From positions 1-64,000 of the forward strand of contig JADJOD010000027.1 of assembly GCA_016713985.1 (NCBI GenBank): a stretch of DNA of 64,000 nt. Direction: 5' to 3'. How positions within the stretch are numbered: position 1 is the first letter of the stretch; each line of letters starts with the position of its first letter. Position numbers and translations under genes: made by a program. Origin of the DNA: Lewinellaceae bacterium (lineage in GTDB: Bacteria > Bacteroidota > Bacteroidia > Chitinophagales > Saprospiraceae). Below the pieces are notes generated by a model. It saw nothing but the letters and a program-made list of their open reading frames with translations. It searched no databases and had not been told where the DNA came from. This document shows, piece by piece, positions 1-8,536 of this stretch.

Positions 1-1
1 A

Positions 2-718
2 GCGGCTGCTTTTCACGGGCGAATTCTCCTGCTCAACCGCACGTCCGCCAAAGAAAGCACGGGCCACGGCTCACCCATGCCGATGCTGGTACACGGAGGC
101 CCCGGCCATGCAGGCGGAGGCGAGGAAATGGGTGGAATACGCGGCGTGTTGCACTACATGCAACGCACGGCGCTTCAGGGTCACCCGACGGATATTACCG
201 CGGTGACCAACCAATACCAGGTCGGTGGAGCACAAACCGAAACACCCGTACATCCCTTTAAAAAATACTTCGACGACCTGTTTGTCGGCGAAACACTCGT
301 CACGGCCAAACACACGGTTTCCGAAGCGGATATCCACAACTTCGCCAACGTGAGCGGCGACAATTTTTACGCCCACATGGACGAGACGGCGCTGGCCGGC
401 ACACCATTTACCCGCCGCGTCGCCCACGGCTATTTTGTGTTGTCCAAAGCTGCCGGCTTGTTTGTGGATGCAAAAAAAGGCCCGGTTTTGCTCAATTACG
501 GCCTCGATGAATGCCGCTTTACCAAACCGGTGTACCCGGGCATGACGATCGGTGTAAAACTGACGGTGAAGGAAAAAATTGAACAGGAAAGTGACCCGAC
601 ACGGGAAGGAGTAGCCGCCATACCCCGTGGCATCGTCAAGTGGCTCGTGGATGTTTACGACGAAACGGGCGAAACTGTGGCGATTGCAACGATCCTGACA
701 ATGGTGCGCAAAAAGTAG
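2..718 (+). CDS. paaZ: PaaZ-like bifunctional enzyme, C-terminal part (5' truncated)
   Basis: The reading frame is open from the window edge, so the N-terminal aldehyde dehydrogenase domain lies outside. The visible 238 residues start with the end of that domain (AKESTGHGSPMPMLVHGGPG, then GGGEEMGGIRGVLHYMQRTA). A MaoC-like hot-dog hydratase domain follows, with the D-x4-H type active-site segment SGDNFYAHMDE. This layout is that of PaaZ, which opens the oxepin-CoA ring and oxidises the resulting semialdehyde in aerobic phenylacetate degradation. An internal Met at 77 is not the real start, because conserved sequence precedes it. No other paa gene is visible. The TAG stop lies inside the first unit of the hairpin array that follows. 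Confidence 0.85.
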   Translation, partial: AAAFHGRILLLNRTSAKESTGHGSPMPMLVHGGPGHAGGGEEMGGIRGVLHYMQRTALQGHPTDITAVTNQYQVGGAQTETPVHPFKKYFDDLFVGETLVTAKHTVSEADIHNFANVSGDNFYAHMDETALAGTPFTRRVAHGYFVLSKAAGLFVDAKKGPVLLNYGLDECRFTKPVYPGMTIGVKLTVKEKIEQESDPTREGVAAIPRGIVKWLVDVYDETGETVAIATILTMVRKK

Positions 719-1033
719 GACGGACTTCCAAGTCCGTCGTACACGGGGTGACGGACGGGGTGACGGACTTGGAAGTCCGTCGTACACGGGGTGACGGACT
801 TGGAAGTCCGCCGTACACGGGGTGACGGACTTGGAAGTCCGTCGTACACGGGGTGACGGACTTGGAAGTCCGTCGTACACGGGGTGACGGACTTGGAAGT
901 CCGTCGTACACGGGGTGTCGGACTTGGAAGTCCGTCGTACACGGGGTGACGGACTTGGAAGTCCGTCGTACACGGGGTGACGGACTTGGAAGTCCGTCGT
1001 ACCTGAGGTGACGGACTTGGAAGTCCGTCCTAC
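715..1033. repeat. 31-bp tandem hairpin array between convergent genes
   Basis: Ten copies of a unit carrying the near-perfect palindrome GACGGACTTGGAAGTCCGTC. The hairpin cores start at 722, 765, 796, 827, 858, 889, 920, 951, 982 and 1013, so the spacing is 31 bp except for the first interval of 43 bp. The first copy is inverted relative to the others (CTTCCAAG instead of CTTGGAAG). The outer ends mirror each other: GTAGGACGGACTT at 715-727 and AAGTCCGTCCTAC at 1021-1033. The TAG in each end is the stop codon of the flanking gene. There are no unique spacers, so this is not CRISPR. It could act as a bidirectional terminator or as a 3'-end stabiliser; function unknown. Confidence 0.95.
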
Positions 1034-2436
1034 ATTGGATTGATCATTCTCAACAGCCATTCCTTCTCTGCCAGGGATTTTGTTTCTTCCATCTCGCGGC
1101 AGAGCGCAGCTTTGGCATTTTTGTCGAACAGGTTGGTTTCCAGCAACTTTTGCACAAAATACACGGTGTTGAGATAATTCTCCCGGTGATACCCCATCAC
1201 TTTTTTGCGGCGGATAAAAGTCCTGACGGCTTGCAGGTGCGATTCCAGCAGGTCGAATTCCCGGAGTTCGTAGAAGATTTTGAGTTGCAGCGTTTTAGCG
1301 GCGAGGTTGAGCAACAGGTCTTTGTATTCGGCCCGTTGAAGCAATTGCAGGGCTTTGCCGGGTTCGCGGCGCTGGTATTCCAGCCGGGCGAGGTTAAAAC
1401 TAAACAAGGCTTCCCGGTGCTCGTCTTTCAAAAACGGGCGATACTCGTGTACAAATCGCTCCACCCATTCGAGATCGCGCATCACTAAACCGATGGTTGC
1501 GGCATTCTGGTAGGTATAACGCGACAAGGTGCCGTCGGTGATAAAATACTGGTTGGCAAATCCCGCTTTGTACAGGTCGAATTGTTCGGCTAAATAATCC
1601 TGGTTGCCGGCGTTGTACTGCCGGATACAAAAATTGATAGCCAGCAGGTAAAGGTCGCGCAGTTCTTCCGCCGGAAATAAGGCGCCATGCCGCATCAACA
1701 AATCTTTAAACTCTTGAAAATGAGATTTTTCTGTAGGATTAGCAAGCGCCAGGTAACAATGGTAATACATCGCCACGGCAGGGGTATCCGAAACTTTTGG
1801 CCAAATCATCTGCGACATCACGACCTCCAGCAGGCCAAAATCATATTTCGTGTTGTGGACCGTCTGGTGTGACAACATAAAACAGGCCTGCCACAGTTTG
1901 CGCGCGAGAAATGCGTGATCCAACTGATCGGAAAGTTGCTGAAAATCAATCTGATTGGCAGATTGAGTTTCCACGTCGAACCGGTATTTTTCCAGCAATA
2001 ACTGGTATTTTTCTTCAAAAAAATCGGCGTTTCGCAGCGGCTGCTCTTGTTGTGCCGACTCCGCTTCCAACCAGGCTCCGGTAAATTGTTCCGGCAGGCG
2101 CCGCCGCCGGAAAATGGCCGCCATCCGGCGCCGGTAATGCAGGCGGTCGTCCAGCACATCCTTTACGGTCAGGAATTGCCCGGCGACCTGAAAAAGAAAA
2201 CTCATGGTCATCCGGATGCGGTGGTCGTCGTAACTCTCCTTGCCGAAGATTTGCCGGTAGATTTGTTCTTTTTCCGGCACGGCACGGCCGGATTTGATCG
2301 CTTTTTCCAGCGTATCGAACAAGGCGATCACTTCTTTCCGCTGGTTGAAAAATGGCGCGCGCACAAATTTTTTAAGCCCTTTCCATTCCTCCTTTGAAAG
2401 GGTGCGCAGCAATTTCAGCAAACGGCTTTTTTCCAT
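1030..2436 (-). CDS. Conserved hypothetical protein, 468 aa
   Basis: A long, charged, probably all-helical cytoplasmic protein beginning MEKSRLLKLLRTLSKEEWKG. It has no signal peptide, membrane segment or recognised catalytic motif. Repeated helical stretches rich in Leu, Arg and Glu suggest a helical-repeat scaffold of TPR type, but no clear repeat could be aligned by eye. From memory, similar proteins of this length with the same N-terminus occur in Saprospiraceae and related Bacteroidota without known function. It converges on the paaZ-like gene, and its TAG stop is formed by the last unit of the hairpin array. Confidence 0.75.
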   Translation of the reverse strand: MEKSRLLKLLRTLSKEEWKGLKKFVRAPFFNQRKEVIALFDTLEKAIKSGRAVPEKEQIYRQIFGKESYDDHRIRMTMSFLFQVAGQFLTVKDVLDDRLHYRRRMAAIFRRRRLPEQFTGAWLEAESAQQEQPLRNADFFEEKYQLLLEKYRFDVETQSANQIDFQQLSDQLDHAFLARKLWQACFMLSHQTVHNTKYDFGLLEVVMSQMIWPKVSDTPAVAMYYHCYLALANPTEKSHFQEFKDLLMRHGALFPAEELRDLYLLAINFCIRQYNAGNQDYLAEQFDLYKAGFANQYFITDGTLSRYTYQNAATIGLVMRDLEWVERFVHEYRPFLKDEHREALFSFNLARLEYQRREPGKALQLLQRAEYKDLLLNLAAKTLQLKIFYELREFDLLESHLQAVRTFIRRKKVMGYHRENYLNTVYFVQKLLETNLFDKNAKAALCREMEETKSLAEKEWLLRMINPM

Positions 2437-2627
2437 ATTGTTTGTTTTGTGGGTCCGGCTGGAAAATTTCCGGTTGTTTTGATCAAATTTCTATACACAA
2501 AGATGCATTATTTGGTAGACAAAAAAATAGTTTTAATTACTAATAACCAAGTTTTTATAACAATTTTTAAATAAAAAATAAAATACAAATTGAAAAATTT
2601 GTTTTTGCCGGTCTGCCCACGCCGACT

Positions 2628-2635
2628 CACTTTTG
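2628..2635 (+). promoter_or_regulatory. Candidate Bacteroidota promoter -7 box
   Basis: CACTTTTG resembles the TAnnTTTG -7 consensus and lies about 20 bp after a TTTTTG run near 2602-2607 that could be the -33 element. Transcription would start near 2642. That favours the ATG at 2673 over the one at 2640 for the next gene. Confidence 0.4.
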
Positions 2636-2672
2636 TATCATGAAAAGTTTATTTAACCAAAATTTCAATCCC

Positions 2673-5018
2673 ATGTATAAAATTACGCTGAACAAGAGCC
2701 GGCTCCTTGAAACCATGTTGTCGCTGATCCTTATTTTTTCGGCGACAGATACTGTTATTGCGCAACAAGTCAGCGTTTCCGGAACAATCAGGACACTCTC
2801 CGGCGGTGGACTGGCAGACGCAGTAGTCACCATCCGGAATGCCGACAACAGTGTCGCGTTGACGCAACTGTCCGGCAACGACGGCAGTTACGAATTCCTT
2901 GTTCCGCCGGGTGACACGTATACGATAACTCCTTATTCTGACGTCGACCCGCTGTTGGGTGTGAGCACGTTTGATCTGGCACTGATGATTATGTTTATGG
3001 ACGGCAACTTCCAGTTTCTATCCCCATTTCAGTTCATTGCAGCTGACGTAAACGGCTCCAACAGCGTGGATGGCGCCGATTCAACCCTTACACGGAACCT
3101 GATTACGGGGGCCATCACCGAATTCCCGAATGTTGGATCGTGGCGCTTTGTCCGCACCGATTATGTTTTTCCGGACCCGCAAAACCCGTTTCCATTTCCG
3201 GAAACCATTACCCTCGATAATGTGAGCCAAAATGTGAGCAACGCCGATTTTACAGCCGTCAAGGCGGGCGATATCAACAACAGCGCAACCTACGATTCTA
3301 CTTTTGCCGCAAAAATCTACGGGCAGGTGCGAATAGATGGTGATGAAAACTGTATCGCAGATATAACGGAATCGCCCATAGCCGGTTGGGTGATAAAAGC
3401 TGAAGGCTCCGGCGGTGTTTTTTATACAACTACCCAGTCCACCGGTCATTATTTGATCAATGCCCTGCCTGGCACGTACGACGTGACGATACTCAAACCG
3501 AACGGCCTGTGGCTGGGCTGTGTGGAGACCGTGACAGGAATTCAGGTTGATATCCAAAATTCCGCCGAAATCAATTTTCCGATGCAGGTGGTTGCCAACT
3601 GTCCGTACCTGGATGTAGACCTTTCCATACCGTTCCTGCGCCGTTGTTTCAACAATGACTACACCGTATTTTATTGCAACAAAGGTACTGCGGCGGCACA
3701 AAATGCTTCCATCGAAGTGGAACTGGACCCGTATCTGACACTTTTAAGCAGCTCGGCGCCCTGGTCGTCGGTTAACGGCAATACTTATACGTTTGACCTG
3801 GGAAATCTTGCCGCCGGTGAATGCGGCAGTATTTATCTCACGACACAGCTCAGTTGTGAAGCAATCCTGGGCCAGACGCACTGCTCCGAAGCGCGTATTT
3901 TTCCGGATTCCCTGTGTACGGAAGGTAATTCGGCCTGGAGCGGTGCCAATTTGAAAGTGGACGGCGAGTGCAATAACGGTGAAGTGACGTTCACCATCAC
4001 CAATATCGGCGCCGATATGACCGAACCGATCGAATATATTGTTATAGAGGATATTATGATCCAAATGACCGGAGGAAATATCATGCTGGACAGTGGCGGG
4101 ATACAAACGGTCACGGTCCCAGCCAACGGCTCTACCTGGCGCCTGGAGATGCCCCAGGTGGCCGATAATCCGCTGGGCAATATCGTCAGCGCTACGGTGG
4201 AAGGTTGTGGAGAAAACAGCGGCGGGACGTTCAGCCTGGGTTTTGTGACCTTGTTTCCCCAAAGTGACGAATCACCTTATATCGACACAGACTGTCAGGA
4301 AAACATCGGCGCTTTTGACCCGAACGACAAACAGGGTATGCCGCGTGGCGTGTATGCCGAACATTTTATCCCATTGGGCACGGAGATCGAATACCTGATC
4401 CGTTTTCAAAATACGGGTACGGATACCGCTTTCACCGTCAGGATTTTAGATACCCTGCCGCAATGGCTGGACGTTGCCAGCATCAGGCAGGGCGGAAGCA
4501 GCCACCCTTGCACGTTCAACATCCTGGGTCCCGGCGTCGTGCAGTTTCTTTTTCAAAATATCCTGCTTCCGGACAGCAATGTAAACGAGGCGGCCTCCCA
4601 CGGTTACGCCAAGTTTGCGATCCGGCCCAAAGCCGATGCATCCAACATGACGCTGATTGAAAACGAAGCCGCCATTTACTTTGATTTTAACGAACCGGTC
4701 ATCACCAACCTCACCAAACACACCCTCGGCGAAAAATACCTCGACGTTTCCACCGTGGTGTTCCGGCCGGGTATCGAACTGGTGGTGTACCCCAATCCGG
4801 TCGCGTCAACGGCTACGTTTAGTTTCAAATCGTCCGTACCCCTCAATGGCATCCTGCGGGTATTCGACTTGCAAGGCCGCCAGATCAAAACCCGGGCTTT
4901 TTATTCCAACACGTTTGATCTGGACGCAAGCGGGCTTTTGCCGGGTATTTATCTGTTCCGTGTGGATTCGGAGGGGCAGGCTGTCGGTTCGGGTAAATTA
5001 ATCGTGAAACGCAAATAG
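2673..5018 (+). CDS. Secreted T9SS surface protein with dockerin-like and FDPNDK domains
   Basis: A 781-residue exported protein. The start at 2673 (MYKITLNKSRLLETMLSLIL) gives the better signal peptide, ending near TVIAQQ; an upstream ATG at 2640 is possible. A carboxypeptidase-regulatory-like beta-sandwich follows, then a region with two Asp-rich dockerin-like motifs (AADVNGSNSVDGAD and AGDINNSATYD). Next come a second carbohydrate-like sandwich, a Cys-rich adhesive segment, and the domain with FDPNDK (near residue 546) that resembles DUF11-type conserved repeats. The C-terminal ~75 residues (VVYPNPVAST to LIVKRK) are a type A T9SS sorting domain. The role is probably adhesion or a surface scaffold; no enzyme motif is seen. 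A hairpin terminator follows. Confidence 0.8.
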   Translation: MYKITLNKSRLLETMLSLILIFSATDTVIAQQVSVSGTIRTLSGGGLADAVVTIRNADNSVALTQLSGNDGSYEFLVPPGDTYTITPYSDVDPLLGVSTFDLALMIMFMDGNFQFLSPFQFIAADVNGSNSVDGADSTLTRNLITGAITEFPNVGSWRFVRTDYVFPDPQNPFPFPETITLDNVSQNVSNADFTAVKAGDINNSATYDSTFAAKIYGQVRIDGDENCIADITESPIAGWVIKAEGSGGVFYTTTQSTGHYLINALPGTYDVTILKPNGLWLGCVETVTGIQVDIQNSAEINFPMQVVANCPYLDVDLSIPFLRRCFNNDYTVFYCNKGTAAAQNASIEVELDPYLTLLSSSAPWSSVNGNTYTFDLGNLAAGECGSIYLTTQLSCEAILGQTHCSEARIFPDSLCTEGNSAWSGANLKVDGECNNGEVTFTITNIGADMTEPIEYIVIEDIMIQMTGGNIMLDSGGIQTVTVPANGSTWRLEMPQVADNPLGNIVSATVEGCGENSGGTFSLGFVTLFPQSDESPYIDTDCQENIGAFDPNDKQGMPRGVYAEHFIPLGTEIEYLIRFQNTGTDTAFTVRILDTLPQWLDVASIRQGGSSHPCTFNILGPGVVQFLFQNILLPDSNVNEAASHGYAKFAIRPKADASNMTLIENEAAIYFDFNEPVITNLTKHTLGEKYLDVSTVVFRPGIELVVYPNPVASTATFSFKSSVPLNGILRVFDLQGRQIKTRAFYSNTFDLDASGLLPGIYLFRVDSEGQAVGSGKLIVKRK

Positions 5019-5040
5019 GGTAAATGTTTTCCAAGTGTCG

Positions 5041-5074
5041 AAATCCGCTGCAATCACCCGGTTGCAGCGGATTT
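5041..5074 (+). terminator. Rho-independent terminator-like hairpin
   Basis: A 13-bp stem AAATCCGCTGCAA / TTGCAGCGGATTT with an 8-nt loop, followed by TGTTATTT. It lies 23 bp after the stop of the upstream T9SS gene. Confidence 0.75.
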
Positions 5075-5156
5075 GTTATTTCGGGAAAACCCCAATTGAA
5101 ATCATTCGGGTAATATTTTTACGTATCTTCGATCTGTCAAAAAACAACTCTATCCG

Positions 5157-8100
5157 ATGATGAAAACGTATTTCAACCCCTTGTTTTTGTTTTTCTGCCT
5201 CTTTTTGCTGCACCCGGTTCAGGCCCAATGGCAACAGATCGCTCTCACGAAAGGCTTGCCTACCAACAATTTCGTGCATCATCAGGGTTCTTATTTTATC
5301 AACTATCAAACCCATGTTTTCCGTTCAACGGATGGCGTTCACTGGCAAAACATTGCTTCCCCGATAGTGAATCCTTCGCCCACCAATTATCTTCAATTGG
5401 TTTCCGACGGAACGCGGCTTTACGCCGTCCTTCGATACAATAATAGCGGGCTGTATGTCAGCGAAGACAACGGCGATACCTGGACGCTTGTGAATACACT
5501 GTTGAATGTGCCGAGTGGCAAAATCGTTGCTACGGCAGACGCATTATACGCCTATACCCCGGCTCTAGCCTTGTATCCAAATCTATCGATCACGGCGTTA
5601 CGTGGCAGACCATTTTTTCCGAACCCGCTGTGATCAACGGTTTGGATGTGCATGACTCGACGGTCGTGGTGCTCAGTGCGCTTCACCTGATGCGCTCTTC
5701 CGATGGCGGAGCCACCTGGACGGAAGTCAGCAACGTCATCAAAGGCACATCCGGCGGCGCCCAGTCCATCGAGTGGGCGCCCGTGTACTATACGGGCGAC
5801 GGCGTCTGGCTTGCCCAAAACGTGTTTGCGCGTTCAACCGACGACGGCCTTACCTGGGAGCTGTTGACGCCGCCTGCCGGCTACATCTATCCCAGCCGGA
5901 TCGCGGGTTATCAAGGCAAGATATGGATGACTAATGATCAGTTTGATACGGAAACATTTGTTTCCAACGACAAGGGTTTGACCTGGATACCCGACCTGCT
6001 GCCCGGAACGGAAAATCAACTGCTCGGCGTCGGCGACACCTTGTTTGCTGCCGGCTTTTATGGCTGTTTTTACTCTCTCGACAACGGAGAAAACTGGAAT
6101 GCCGCCAACCAGGGAGACATGACCCAGTTCGATGCCCCTTCCGGAGTAGCCGCCGCCCGTTTTTTTACCTCGGGCAATCGCCTGTTTGCCGCCGGAGATG
6201 CCGGCTCCGATATTTATTATACTGAAAACGACGGCGAAGACTGGCACTACGTCAAAGCCCGCAACGAGGGCCGTTTCCGGGTGAAAGGAGACACGGTGCT
6301 GGCAGAGCCCAACCAACTTTCATACGACGGCGGGCTTCATTACACCCTGTTTCCCGACCCCATGATGAATGAATTTGCACTCGCCGACGATGCCATCTGG
6401 GGTATAAGATTCGATGACGGCGTTTACCGGAGCACCGATGGGGGGCAGATTTGGGTGAAGGTCAATACGCCGGGTGTGCCAGGTTGGGGGGCGAGTTTGG
6501 CCTACGCCAAACAAAGCATCTGGATGGCAGACGGCACGGATATTTATACCTCCTTCGACAATGGAGCAAGCTGGCAAACCATGCACGAAGGTCTGACCGA
6601 CCCCGCTGAATGGTATTCTTCCCGGATTTCGGGCAAAGGCAACCAGGTTTTTCTGCAGTCACATCTCCAATTGTATTTTTTCGAAAACGGTCGCTGGAAT
6701 CCGAGCGGTTTCGGCGACAAAAAGTTCCCCTGGCCGTACACCGCAGCACTCGAAATTTTTGAAAACGGAAAGGCTGTTCTGTTTACTTATTTCCCCGAAA
6801 CAATCTTGTACCTGACTCAGGACGGAGGCAAAAACTGGGCAAAAATTCAATCCAACTTTCCTTTTGCCGATCCGTGGGTGGTCGTTGCCACCGATGAAAA
6901 TATGTATGCGCTGGCCGGCGACAGCAGTAAGGACGACAGTTTTCTTTTCTACTTCAAACGCAATTTTGCCCAAATCCAATTATCTTCCATCAGCGGGAAA
7001 GTTTTTGACGATCAAAACGCCAATGAAACGTACGATACCGGCGAACCACCCATAAAAAACGCACTTTTGTACCTTGCCAATGCGCGGCTAACGACGCGCA
7101 CCGATTCGGCAGGAGTGTTTCATCTCCTGGCGGAAACAACGGGAGGCGATACCTTATACCCCGCAATGTATTCCCAGTATTACTTCTCCGTGCCCCAAAG
7201 TCACCCGGTTGGCGCTGGCGGCGGCATCTTCGATTTTGCGGTGCAGGTGAATCCGGGCGTTCAGGATATTTACCTCACCGCTACCAACGTCAACGTCTTC
7301 AGACCGGGATTTCATACGAACATTGTACTGACCGTCCATAACCGGGGCACGGTGGCCGTGGCGCCGGAGGTGCATTTTCCCTTGCCGGATTCACTCGTGT
7401 TTCAAAACGCATTGCCCGCCCCTGCGGCGCTCATCAACAACGAAGTGATCTGGAATCTCCCGCTGCTGGAACCGCTCGCTCAAACCGATATTCACCTGAA
7501 CGTTTATACAAAACAGGAAGCGCCGCTCGGCATTTACCTGACCATGACCGCCGAGGCCCGGCCGGTCATCGGCGACCTCACACCGCCCGACAACCGCTCC
7601 ACTATACGCGACCTCATTGTCGGATCTTTCGACCCCAACGATAAACAATGCGACCCGGAATTTATTTCGCCGGAGATGGCCCTCGCGGGTGAAAGGGTGG
7701 AGTACACCGTTCGTTTTCAAAATACGGGCAATTACGCCGCGAATTTTGTCTACGTCCGCGACACCCTGTCGCCCAATCTCGACGCCGCCACGGCAGAGCC
7801 GCTTTCTGCCAGCCACCCGTACCGTTTTATCCGCCACGACGGTAATGTGCTGGAAGTGTTTTTTGAGAATATCAACTTGCCCGACAGTACGGCTGATAAT
7901 GAAGGTAGTCACGGATTTATCAAATTTGCGGTCCGCACCCGTCCGGGGCTCGTAATCGGAGAAAAAGTGGAAAACCGGGCGGGCATTTACTTCGATTATA
8001 ACCTGCCGGTGATCACCAATACCGCAGTGACGACCGTAAAAACGACCGGCATTCCGGCGGAGCCGGCCACCGCCCTGCTTTCCATTATGCCCAATCCGGC

Positions 8101-8320
8101 GGGCGACATCGCCGTTGTTTCGCTGAAAACGGCCGGTGCGCCTGTCACCCGGTTTTTAGTGGCCGATCTGTTTGGAAGGGTGGTACAAACAGTACCCGGA
8201 GATAACGGCAGAGGCGTGGTGGAGGTGAAAAATATGTCGGCGGGGGTGTATCTTGTTTCTGCGTGGTCGGTGGGAGGGATTATTGCTATCGGCAAATTGA
8301 TCGTAAGCCGGGGCGAGTGA
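5157..8320 (+). CDS. Secreted T9SS beta-propeller protein with FDPNDK domain (one frame break)
   Basis: The signal peptide (MMKTYFNPLFLFFCLFLLHP to VQAQ) is followed by many Asp-box repeats (SxDxGxTW: RSTDGVHWQ, VSEDNGDTW, RSSDGGATW, LTQDGGKNW), indicating a sialidase/VPS10-type beta-propeller over residues ~20-600. An SdrD-B-like segment (GKVFDDQNANETYDTGEPP), an FDPNDK domain near residue 824 and a T9SS type A tail follow. The frame breaks at CCCC, 5557-5560. Adding one C joins YAYTP to GSSLVSKSIDHGVTW, restoring another Asp box, so a 1-base deletion (probably a sequencing error) is likely; the restored protein is 1054 aa. It shares its last two domains with the upstream gene. No catalytic residues were identified. 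Confidence 0.75.
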
Positions 8321-8350
8321 TGTGTTGATGGGTGTTATTTTGACAGAAAA

Positions 8351-8426
8351 TTTTTGACAGGATTTACATGATCTACAGGTTCCGACTTCGATAAAAACCT
8401 GTAGATCATGTAAATCCTGTCAAAAA
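8351..8426. repeat. Long perfect inverted repeat, GACAGGATTTACA family
   Basis: Arms 8351-8381 and 8396-8426 (31 bp, perfect) surround a 14-nt loop. The arm carries TTTTTGACAGGATTTACA and ends in T-rich sequence. It follows the T9SS gene and precedes the TIR gene. A second, related hairpin is at 59413-59503 and a half copy at about 54961-54990. Confidence 0.9.
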
Positions 8427-8536
8427 ACATCAATACTTGTCTTCTTGTTATGATTCCCGTGAATGGCGCTCCACACGTTTGCAGGATCAGCGTGTACGAA
8501 GACTCAAAGAGGGCGACGACAAATGACAAACGCCAC

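Noticed and set aside
719..1030. Possible CRISPR array in the 31-bp repeats
   Set aside because: The units follow each other directly with no unique spacers, each is itself a palindrome, and no cas gene is present. The same holds for 47757-47964.
71..1060. 329-aa minus-strand open frame with repeated TSKSVTPCTTDFQVRH units
   Set aside because: It is the translation of the 31-bp hairpin array and runs antisense over the paaZ-like gene. The repeat unit is not a multiple of three, so all frames stay open by composition alone.
5157..5633. A separate 158-aa secreted protein
   Set aside because: Its sequence continues without a gap in the next frame as GSSLVSKSIDHGVTW after adding one C at 5557-5560, so it is the N-terminus of the propeller protein.
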